DNA of 15,973 bases from CANCDA01 sp043757205. Its GTDB lineage: Bacteria > Pseudomonadota > Gammaproteobacteria > Burkholderiales > Burkholderiaceae_C. Below are positions 6,356 to 13,066 of the stretch, in pieces. The position numbers and the translations under genes were made by a program. Under the pieces are notes generated by a model, which was not told the origin of the DNA, made no database searches, and saw only the letters and a program-made list of their open reading frames with translations. Where the stretch lies: assembly GCA_043757205.1 (NCBI GenBank), contig JAYVPU010000266.1:1-15973 (forward strand), written 5' to 3'. Each line of letters begins with the position of its first letter. Position 1 is the stretch's first letter.

Positions 6356-7246
6356 GTGAAACCCTCTGCCTTTGACTATTTCCGACCGAGCTCGCTGGAA
6401 GAAGCGCTGCAACAACTGGCCACGTGCGGCGAAAGCGCCAAGCTAATCGCCGGCGGCCAGAGCCTTGGACCCATGCTGAACATGCGGCTGGCGTCGCCCT
6501 CCGCCCTCATTGACTTGAATGACTTGACGGAGCTTGCCTATATTCGGGACGTGGGGGAGATGCTGGAAATCGGTGCGTTGACCCGGCATTGCCAGATCGC
6601 AGAATCAAAGCTGGTGCAGGCCCACTGCCCTTTGCTGGCACAGGCGGCTAAAACCATTGGCCACTATGCGATTCGTCAGCGCGGCACGATCGGCGGAAGT
6701 CTGGCGCATGCCGACCCCGCCGCACAGTTGGCGCTGATTGCAGCGACGCTTGAGGCCAAGCTTGAGATCGTGAGTCATGGCGGGCAGCGCAGTTTGCAGG
6801 CCACTGCCTTCTTCCAGTCCGTCATGACCACGGCGCTGGCGCCGGACGAAATGATCCATTGCGTGCATTTTCCCAAGACCGGCGCGAATGTGGGCACGTC
6901 GTTCCAGCTGTTCAATCGCCGGCACGGGGACTACGCCATTGTGGCCACGGCCGTCACGGTAGCGCTCGATGGCGATCGGGTAGCGCATGTTCGTGTGGGC
7001 CTGAGCGGGGTGAGTCCCGTACCGAAGTCCTGCGATGAAATCGTGCGTCCGTTCGCTGGTCGCCTTGCCAATGCTGCGTGGGCAGCAGAGGTTGCGCTTG
7101 CGCTGCGCGAGGCAGTTTCGCCTGAAGATGATCAGCACATATCGGCCGTGTACCGCAAGGAGTTGACCCAAGCGCTGGTGGAGCGGGCGCTGGTGCGCGC
7201 CTTGAGTCGAGCCAAAGCCGAATCAAAGGATGCGTCATATGCATAA
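6356..7246 (+). CDS. molybdenum hydroxylase FAD-binding medium subunit (CoxM/CutM-like)
   Basis: This 296-residue subunit of the xanthine dehydrogenase/CO dehydrogenase family binds FAD and passes electrons from the iron-sulfur subunit to the final acceptor. Both flavin-binding blocks are present: IAGGQSLGPMLNMRLASP (31-48), with the AGGQS pyrophosphate loop, and RQRGTIGGSLAHADPAAQL (107-125). The C-terminal CO_deh_flav_C region follows. The start is GTG at 6356, supported by TAGGAAG five bases upstream; that element overlaps the ATPase stop. It overlaps the next gene by 8 nt. The gene order M-S-L is the one used by aerobic CO dehydrogenase operons, but the large subunit rules out CO as substrate. 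Confidence 0.94.
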   Translation: MKPSAFDYFRPSSLEEALQQLATCGESAKLIAGGQSLGPMLNMRLASPSALIDLNDLTELAYIRDVGEMLEIGALTRHCQIAESKLVQAHCPLLAQAAKTIGHYAIRQRGTIGGSLAHADPAAQLALIAATLEAKLEIVSHGGQRSLQATAFFQSVMTTALAPDEMIHCVHFPKTGANVGTSFQLFNRRHGDYAIVATAVTVALDGDRVAHVRVGLSGVSPVPKSCDEIVRPFAGRLANAAWAAEVALALREAVSPEDDQHISAVYRKELTQALVERALVRALSRAKAESKDASYA

Positions 7247-7733
7247 GCGTGCCATCACGCTGACCGTCAACGGTCATAACCACGAACTACTGGTTGAGCC
7301 GCGCAAGCTCCTGGTGGATGCGCTGCGCGAGGATTGCCGCCTCACCGGCACCCACGTGGGCTGCGAGCATGGCGTCTGCGGTGCCTGCACGGTGCTGGTT
7401 GATGGAAGTCCCGCGCGCTCCTGCCTTACCTACGCCATCCAGATGGAGGGGCATGAGGTGTCAACGATAGAGTCGGTTGCCATCAATGCATTGCTGTCCC
7501 CTCTGCAGCAGGCGCTGCACGAGGAGCATGGCTTGCAGTGCGGCTTTTGCACACCGGGCATTGTGATGACCTTTGAGGCCTTCCTCAAACAGAACCCTGA
7601 GCCGAGCGAAGAGGAAATTCGTGAGGCGCTGTCGGGCAACCTGTGCCGTTGCACGGGCTACCAGAACATCGTCAAAGCCATCCAGAAGGCGGCCGAGCAG
7701 ATGAGAAAAGCACCGGACTATGTCGCACCCTGA
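7239..7733 (+). CDS. molybdenum hydroxylase [2Fe-2S] small subunit (CoxS-like)
   Basis: This 164-residue electron-transfer subunit carries two [2Fe-2S] clusters. The N-terminal plant-ferredoxin-type domain has ligands Cys42, Cys47, Cys50 and Cys62 (GCEHGVCGACTVLVDG...C). The C-terminal four-helix domain has Cys101 and Cys104 (CGFCTPG) and Cys136 and Cys138 (CRCTGYQNIV). All eight expected cysteines are present. ATG 7239 is preferred over the in-frame ATG 7230 because AAAGGA (7225-7230) is properly spaced for it and the ferredoxin fold begins directly after. Electrons pass from the molybdenum centre of the large subunit through these clusters to FAD. The gene overlaps its neighbours at both ends (8 nt and 14 nt), a sign of stoichiometric coupled translation. 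Confidence 0.96.
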   Translation: MHKRAITLTVNGHNHELLVEPRKLLVDALREDCRLTGTHVGCEHGVCGACTVLVDGSPARSCLTYAIQMEGHEVSTIESVAINALLSPLQQALHEEHGLQCGFCTPGIVMTFEAFLKQNPEPSEEEIREALSGNLCRCTGYQNIVKAIQKAAEQMRKAPDYVAP

Positions 7734-10092
7734 GTTCCACGCCATCGGCCAGCATGTGCCGCGCACGGAAGACTACCGGCTGCTGACCGGGCAGGGCCGC
7801 TTTGTGGACGATGTCGAGGTGCCGGGCGCCCTGCATGCCTGCTTTGTGCGCTCGCCCCATGCCCATGCCCGCATCCTGGCCATCGATGTGCAGACGGCGT
7901 GCAACATGCCCGGCGTGGTGGCGGTGTTCACGGGGCAGGACCTGGCGCAGTGGACCACCCGCCAGCGCATGGCGCCACCGATCGAGGGCTTGCAACCGAT
8001 GGAAATGGACACCTTGGCGATCGACAAGGTCCGTTTTCAGGGCGACCCGGTGGCCTGCGTGATTGCGTCGGACCGCTATCTGGCCGAGGATGCGGTCGAA
8101 CAGGTGCACGTGGACTACGAGGTGCTGACCGCCGTGACCTCGATGTGGCAGGCGCTGGAGCCCTCTTCCCCGCGCGTCGATGAAAGCCTGACGAGCAACC
8201 TGGTGTCGCACCAGCAGGCGGTGCACGGCGACCCCAAAGCCCGCCAGCGCGAGGCGCTCCGGGTGGTGGAGCGGACGTTCTCCATGCAGCGGCAGACGCA
8301 GCTGCCGATCGAGACGCGCGGCTGCATCGCGCTGTGGGACGGTGGACGCCAGCACCTGACTTTTTATGTTGGCAACCAGGTGCCTCATCCCTACCGCACC
8401 ACTTTGGCGGGCCGCCTTCGGCTGTCGGAGTCGCAGGTCACGGTGATTTCGCAGGACGTGGGCGGAGGCTTCGGACAGAAGATTGCCTTGTACCGCGAGG
8501 AGCTCACGGTGGCCGCCGTGGCGCGCCAGCTCCGGCGGCCAGTGCGCTGGCGCGAGGACCGGCTGGAAAACCTATTGGCCTCCTCGCAGGCACGCGAGGA
8601 TTTTTGCCGTACCCGGGCTGCGGTCGATGCCGAGGGCAGGCTGCTGTCCCTGGCGCTGGAGATCGTCGAGGACTTCGGCGCCTACAGCTTTTACCCGGGC
8701 AACTACCTGGCGCGCGTCGTGGCGATGATCCTGACCGGCCCGTACAAGGTGCAGGACTACAGCTACGACGTGCGCGTGGTGCTGAGCAACAAGGTGGGCA
8801 ACGGGCCGATGCGCGCGCCCATGGCCATCACCAGCTGGGTGATGGAAGGCACGATGGACGCGATCGCACGCGAGCTCGGGCTGGACCCGGTGGCGGTGCG
8901 ACGACTCAACATGCTGCACCCGCATGAGCTGCCCTACACCATGGCCACCGGCGAGGTGCTGGCCGACATCACGCCGCGCGAGACGATGGAGGCGGCGCTG
9001 GCGGCCATCGGCTACGAGGATTTCCGACGGCGCCAGCAGCAGGCACTTGCACAGGGGGTGTACCTGGGCCTGGGCATCTGCACGGTGGTCGAGTCAACTA
9101 CCTATGGTTCACGCTTTTACAAAGCCGCAGGCATTGCCGGTTCGGGTCACGAGGCCGCCTGGCTGCGCATTGAGCCCTCGGGTGCGGTCAATGCCTCGGT
9201 GGGTCTGGGCCCTACCGGCCAGGGCTATGAAACCTCGCTGGCCCACGCTGTGGCCGAGGGCTTGGGGGTGGCGCCGCAGCAGGTGCGTATCCATCTCGGC
9301 CACACGGACATTGCCCCCTACGGCATGGGCAGCCGCGGCGCGCGCGGCGGCACGGCCGGTGGCGGCACGCTGTACCTGTGCGCCCAGGAGGCGCAGACCA
9401 AGGTGCTAGCGATTGCGGCGCAACACCTCGGGCTGATGGACAGCGAGTCGTTACGCTTGCGGGACGGCCGTGTCGAAAAGCGGGTCGATGGCGAGTGGAT
9501 CCCCGCGGGTCTGGCACTGGCCGATGTGGCGCGCACCGCCTACCTGGACCCGACTGCCTTGCCCTCGGGCATGAGTCCGGGGCTGGAGTTTCACAAGACC
9601 TACGACCCGCCACCGATGACCTATTCGAACTCCACCCATGTGTGCGAGGTGGCGGTGGATGCAGCCACCGGGGCCATCCGTTTTCAACGCTATGTGGTGG
9701 CTGAAGACTGCGGCACCGTGCTCAGCCCGGTGGTGGTGGAGGGGCAGCAGCATGGCGCCATCGCCATGGGCCTGTCGGGCACGCTGTTCGAACATGTGGT
9801 GTACGACGAGACCGGGCAGAACCTGTCGGGCACCCTGGCCGACTACCTGGTGGCCACGGCGCACGAACTGCCCCACATTGAAATCATCTCCATGCACACG
9901 CCCAACCGCGCCACGCCTGCGGGCATCAAGGGCATGGCCGAGGGTGGTGTGATGGGGGCCATTGGCGCCCTTAGCAACGCCGTCAACGACGCCCTCGCTC
10001 CGCTGGGCGTGGTGGTGAACCAGCAGCCATTCACGCCCATGTACCTGCGTGACCTGATCCGACAACAATCCGAAACCTTGAACAAGACATAA
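7720..10092 (+). CDS. molybdenum hydroxylase catalytic large subunit, xanthine dehydrogenase family (not CO dehydrogenase)
   Basis: This 790-residue molybdopterin-binding subunit hydroxylates or oxidises an organic substrate with water as the oxygen source. The N-terminal domain begins RTEDYRLLTGQGRFVDD (15-31). Cofactor and active-site landmarks are GGGFGQK (248-254), the loop GNGPMRAPMAI (360-370), QGYETSLAH (501-509), GSRGARGGTAGGG (537-549) and KGMAEGG (737-743), with Glu741 as the expected catalytic base. The 360-370 loop corresponds to AYRGAGR in form II enzymes and to AYxCSFR in CO dehydrogenase. It keeps the arginine (365) but lacks the CO dehydrogenase cysteine, so CO oxidation is excluded. 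Candidate substrates are an aldehyde or an N-heterocycle. It overlaps coxS by 14 nt. No cofactor-maturation gene (XdhC/CoxF, CoxD, CoxE) is nearby. Confidence 0.95.
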   Translation: MSHPEFHAIGQHVPRTEDYRLLTGQGRFVDDVEVPGALHACFVRSPHAHARILAIDVQTACNMPGVVAVFTGQDLAQWTTRQRMAPPIEGLQPMEMDTLAIDKVRFQGDPVACVIASDRYLAEDAVEQVHVDYEVLTAVTSMWQALEPSSPRVDESLTSNLVSHQQAVHGDPKARQREALRVVERTFSMQRQTQLPIETRGCIALWDGGRQHLTFYVGNQVPHPYRTTLAGRLRLSESQVTVISQDVGGGFGQKIALYREELTVAAVARQLRRPVRWREDRLENLLASSQAREDFCRTRAAVDAEGRLLSLALEIVEDFGAYSFYPGNYLARVVAMILTGPYKVQDYSYDVRVVLSNKVGNGPMRAPMAITSWVMEGTMDAIARELGLDPVAVRRLNMLHPHELPYTMATGEVLADITPRETMEAALAAIGYEDFRRRQQQALAQGVYLGLGICTVVESTTYGSRFYKAAGIAGSGHEAAWLRIEPSGAVNASVGLGPTGQGYETSLAHAVAEGLGVAPQQVRIHLGHTDIAPYGMGSRGARGGTAGGGTLYLCAQEAQTKVLAIAAQHLGLMDSESLRLRDGRVEKRVDGEWIPAGLALADVARTAYLDPTALPSGMSPGLEFHKTYDPPPMTYSNSTHVCEVAVDAATGAIRFQRYVVAEDCGTVLSPVVVEGQQHGAIAMGLSGTLFEHVVYDETGQNLSGTLADYLVATAHELPHIEIISMHTPNRATPAGIKGMAEGGVMGAIGALSNAVNDALAPLGVVVNQQPFTPMYLRDLIRQQSETLNKT

Positions 10093-10095
10093 ATC

Positions 10096-10986
10096 ATGAC
10101 CAACCCCGCAAACAACGCACAGGGCAAGCTCCGCATCGGTTTCATCGGTTTGGGCAATATGGGCCGCCTCATGGCTGGCCATATTCTTGCCGCCGGCCAT
10201 CCCCTGAATGTCTATAACCGTTCGCACGACAAGGCCGACGAATTGCTCGCACGCGGAGCCGCTTGGTGCGCCACGCCAGGCGAGGTCGCAGTCAACTCTG
10301 ATGTGGTCATCACCATGGTCGGCTACCCCCATGACGTGGAACAGGTCTACCTGGGCGCAGACGGCATCGTGGCGCGCGCCAACAAAGCGCTGCTGATCGA
10401 CATGACCACCTCCAGCCCCGAACTGGCCGTACGCATTGCAGCGCAAGCGGCCAAGGTGGGTTGTCGTTCGCTCGATGCACCGGTCTCGGGCGGTGACATC
10501 GGCGCGCGCGACGCCAAGCTGGCCATCATGGTCGGCGGCGATCAGGCCGCCTTCGACGAGGCGCTGCCCATCCTGCAACTGATGGGCGCCAACATCGTGC
10601 TGCAGGGCGGCCCCGGTGCCGGCCAGCACACCAAGATGTGCAATCAGATCGTGATCGCCTCCACCATCATGGGCGTGTCCGAAGGCTTGGCCTACGGCAA
10701 GGCCGCAGGGCTGGACCTGTCAACCGTGCTCAAGTCCATTGGCGGTGGTGCGGCTTCCGGCTTCCAGCTCACCGTGATGGGCGGCAAGATGATCGCTGGC
10801 GACTTCGCACCGGGCTTCTACATCGAGCACTTCATCAAGGACCTGGGGATTGCCCTGGCTGAGGCAAAGCGCATGCAGCTCGACCTGCCGGGCTTGGCAC
10901 TGGCCCGCAAACTTTTTGAAGACCTGGCGCAGCAGGGCCATGCCCGCCTCGGAACCCAGGCACTCATCAAACATTACGGGGCTTAA
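10096..10986 (+). CDS. NAD(P)-dependent beta-hydroxyacid dehydrogenase (HIBADH/GlxR family)
   Basis: This 296-residue oxidoreductase belongs to the family containing 3-hydroxyisobutyrate dehydrogenase, tartronate semialdehyde reductase and related beta-hydroxyacid enzymes. The N-terminal Rossmann fold has GFIGLGNMG (15-23). The substrate-binding signature DAPVSGGDIGA (127-137) and the catalytic block GGPGAGQHTKMCNQ (171-184), with Lys180 and Asn183, are intact. The Asn41-Arg42 pair after the second strand suggests NADP preference, as in many members, but this is not decisive. It begins 3 nt after the large-subunit stop and ends 2 nt before coxG, so it is embedded in the molybdenum-hydroxylase unit. 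Reversible alcohol/semialdehyde conversion of a 3-hydroxy acid is expected. Which member reaction it performs cannot be told from sequence alone. Confidence 0.93.
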   Translation: MTNPANNAQGKLRIGFIGLGNMGRLMAGHILAAGHPLNVYNRSHDKADELLARGAAWCATPGEVAVNSDVVITMVGYPHDVEQVYLGADGIVARANKALLIDMTTSSPELAVRIAAQAAKVGCRSLDAPVSGGDIGARDAKLAIMVGGDQAAFDEALPILQLMGANIVLQGGPGAGQHTKMCNQIVIASTIMGVSEGLAYGKAAGLDLSTVLKSIGGGAASGFQLTVMGGKMIAGDFAPGFYIEHFIKDLGIALAEAKRMQLDLPGLALARKLFEDLAQQGHARLGTQALIKHYGA

Positions 10987-10988
10987 TC

Positions 10989-11621
10989 ATGGCCATGGAA
11001 TTCTCCGGCGAGTACCGCATCCCGGCGCGACGGCAGCAGGTCTGGGATGCGTTGAATGACCCGAGCGTGCTGCAAGTCTGCATTGCCGGGTGCAAGCAAC
11101 TCGAAAAAATTTCCGCCACCGAGTTCACGGCCATCGTCGCCGCCAAGGTGGGGCCGGTGTCGGCCACTTTTCGTGGCAACGTCGTGTTAAGCGTTCTGGA
11201 CCCGCCACGCAGTTACACCCTGACGGGCCAGGGCCAGGGTGGTGCCGCCGGCTTTGCCAAGATGAGTGCGCGGGTCGTGCTGAAAGAAGAACAGAACGAC
11301 ACCGTGCTCACGTACACCGCGAGCGCCGAAATCGGCGGCAAGCTCGCCAGCGTGGGCAGCCGGCTGCTGCAGACCGTGGCCAAGAAGAATGCGGACGATT
11401 TCTTTTCGGCCTTCGCCCGACACCTGGGTGGCACGGGCGAAAAAGAGGTCGTGGCGCCAGCCGCCGCTCCTGCAGCCGGCGCGCTCGCATCCGCGGGCTT
11501 GCCTGCGACCGCACCGGCACCTGCCAGGCTCTTCAGCTCGTTGGGGGCTCCTGTGCCGGCCTGGCTGGTTGTTTTTGCCTGTGGCATTGGTTTCGCACTG
11601 GGCTATTGCATCGCGCGCTAG
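10989..11621 (+). CDS. CoxG-like SRPBCC protein with C-terminal membrane anchor
   Basis: This 210-residue protein has an N-terminal SRPBCC/CoxG domain. It opens MEFSGEYRIPARRQQVWDALNDPSVLQVCIAGC (3-35) and continues with the family strands KVGPVSATFRG (53-63) and LTYTASAEIGGKLASVGSRLL (107-127). A low-complexity Ala/Pro linker (about 154-180) follows, then a single hydrophobic helix AWLVVFACGIGFALGY (191-206) with a short basic end. In aerobic CO dehydrogenase systems CoxG recruits the enzyme to the cytoplasmic membrane and its respiratory chain. The same layout suggests this molybdenum hydroxylase also docks at the membrane and delivers electrons there, although its substrate is different. 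The ATG at 10989 lies 2 nt after the previous stop. Confidence 0.92.
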   Translation: MAMEFSGEYRIPARRQQVWDALNDPSVLQVCIAGCKQLEKISATEFTAIVAAKVGPVSATFRGNVVLSVLDPPRSYTLTGQGQGGAAGFAKMSARVVLKEEQNDTVLTYTASAEIGGKLASVGSRLLQTVAKKNADDFFSAFARHLGGTGEKEVVAPAAAPAAGALASAGLPATAPAPARLFSSLGAPVPAWLVVFACGIGFALGYCIAR

Positions 11622-11657
11622 CGTTGGCATTGCGCATGGAAAATATTTTGGAATCGC

Positions 11658-13034
11658 ATGGCCATTTCAGTCTTTGATTTGTTCAAGGTCGGCATCGGCC
11701 CCAGCAGCTCGCACACGGTAGGCCCCATGCGCGCGGCGGGCATGTTTGCGCTGTCATTGAAAAAAGAGGGCTTGCTCGATCAAACCGCCAGCGTCAGAGC
11801 AGAGCTGTATGGTTCTTTAGGGGCGACCGGCAAAGGACACGGTTCAGACATCGGGATCATGCTCGGCCTGATGGGCCATACCCCCGATGCGGTTGATGTG
11901 GATGCGGTGCCCGGCATCATGAAAAAGGCCCGCACGCTTGAAACGCTCTCTTTGCTCGCCATGCACCCCATCGCATTTCGCGAGAAGGACCATTTGCTGA
12001 TGTACCGTCGCGAAGCGATGGCAGAGCATCCCAACGGAATGCAATTCAGCGCGTTTGACGTGACCGGTGAGCTGCTGCGCCAGACCAAGTATTTGTCGGT
12101 AGGTGGTGGCTTTGTCGTCACGGTGGGCGCCAGGAACGACCATGTTCTGACGGCCTACAACCAGGTGCCCTATCCCTTCACCTCGGGAGATCAGTTGCTG
12201 GCGTTGTGCAAGCAGCATGGCTTGACGCTCAGTGCGATCATGTGGGCGAACGAGCGCACGTGGCGCACCGATGATGAAATTCGCAGCCAACTGCTTGACC
12301 TCTGGCGCGTCATGCGCGAATGCGTGCAGCGTGGCCTCACGCATGAGGGCACGCTGCCGGGGCCGTTCAAGGTGCAGCGCCGTGCGCCGATACTGGCCGC
12401 GCAACTCAGGGCATGCGCTGAAAGAGTACTCATTGACCCGCTGTCGGTGCTGGACTGGGTCAACGTGTATGCCTTCGCCGTGAATGAAGAGAATGCCGCC
12501 GGGGGTCGCGTGGTCACGGCCCCGACCAACGGCGCAGCTGGCGTCATTCCGGCGGTGCTGCACTACTACGACAAATTCATAGCCAATGCGACCGACGATG
12601 GCGTCATCGAGTTTCTGCTGACCGCCGCAGCAATTGGCATTCTTTACAAACTCAATGCGTCGATTTCCGGTGCCGAGGTCGGGTGCCAGGGTGAGGTGGG
12701 GGTGGCCTGTTCCATGGCCGCGGCTGGTTTGGCGGCCGTCATGGGCGGGAGTCCCGAGCAGATCGAGAACGCAGCCGAGATCGGCATGGAGCACAACCTG
12801 GGCTTGACCTGCGACCCCATCGGCGGCCTGGTCCAGGTGCCTTGTATTGAGCGCAATGCCATGGGCGCTGTCAAGGCACTCAACGCCGCACGCATGGCAC
12901 TGCAAGGCGACGGCCAGCATGTGGTGAGCCTGGACAAGGTGATCAAAACCATGCGCGAGACGGGCGCTGACATGAAAACAAAATACAAGGAAACCTCGCG
13001 CGGGGGGCTGGCGGTCAACATCGTTGAGTGCTGA
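11658..13034 (+). CDS. sdaA: L-serine ammonia-lyase, iron-sulfur type (single chain)
   Basis: This 458-residue enzyme converts L-serine to pyruvate and ammonia using a [4Fe-4S] cluster instead of pyridoxal phosphate. The N-terminal domain carries the signature FDLFKVGIGPSSSHTVGPM (6-24), and the catalytic domain has APTNGAAGVIPAV (288-300). Cluster cysteines are Cys343 (GCQGEVG), Cys385 (TCDPIGG) and Cys396 (PCIERN). The last residue is Cys458 (VNIVEC). In the Legionella pneumophila enzyme the C-terminal cysteine folds back as the fourth cluster ligand, so the same tail-in-mouth arrangement is expected here. The start ATG lies 36 nt after coxG behind a weak TTTGGAA. Its place inside a catabolic operon suggests that serine, or a close analogue, is a pathway intermediate; a housekeeping gene captured in the operon is the alternative. 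Confidence 0.95.
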   Translation: MAISVFDLFKVGIGPSSSHTVGPMRAAGMFALSLKKEGLLDQTASVRAELYGSLGATGKGHGSDIGIMLGLMGHTPDAVDVDAVPGIMKKARTLETLSLLAMHPIAFREKDHLLMYRREAMAEHPNGMQFSAFDVTGELLRQTKYLSVGGGFVVTVGARNDHVLTAYNQVPYPFTSGDQLLALCKQHGLTLSAIMWANERTWRTDDEIRSQLLDLWRVMRECVQRGLTHEGTLPGPFKVQRRAPILAAQLRACAERVLIDPLSVLDWVNVYAFAVNEENAAGGRVVTAPTNGAAGVIPAVLHYYDKFIANATDDGVIEFLLTAAAIGILYKLNASISGAEVGCQGEVGVACSMAAAGLAAVMGGSPEQIENAAEIGMEHNLGLTCDPIGGLVQVPCIERNAMGAVKALNAARMALQGDGQHVVSLDKVIKTMRETGADMKTKYKETSRGGLAVNIVEC

Positions 13035-13066
13035 ATGACGCGTTCGTTTTCAATAGAGGAGTACCC

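Noticed and set aside
7720..10092. Aerobic CO dehydrogenase (form I), suggested by the M-S-L gene order and the coxG neighbour.
   Set aside because: The large subunit lacks the AYxCSFR loop with its catalytic cysteine; the equivalent segment reads GPMRAPM.
9451..10629. 392-residue minus-strand open frame.
   Set aside because: It lies antisense to the large subunit and the dehydrogenase, both of which have intact family motifs. Its composition is typical of GC-rich antisense frames and it shows no domain.
11844..12920. 358-residue minus-strand open frame.
   Set aside because: It is fully antisense to the well-supported L-serine ammonia-lyase gene, with no recognisable motif.
13028..13066. 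Earlier GTG start for the M20 amidohydrolase, overlapping the end of sdaA.
   Set aside because: The ATG at 13067 has a near-perfect Shine-Dalgarno, and the 13 extra residues do not fit the family N-terminus.
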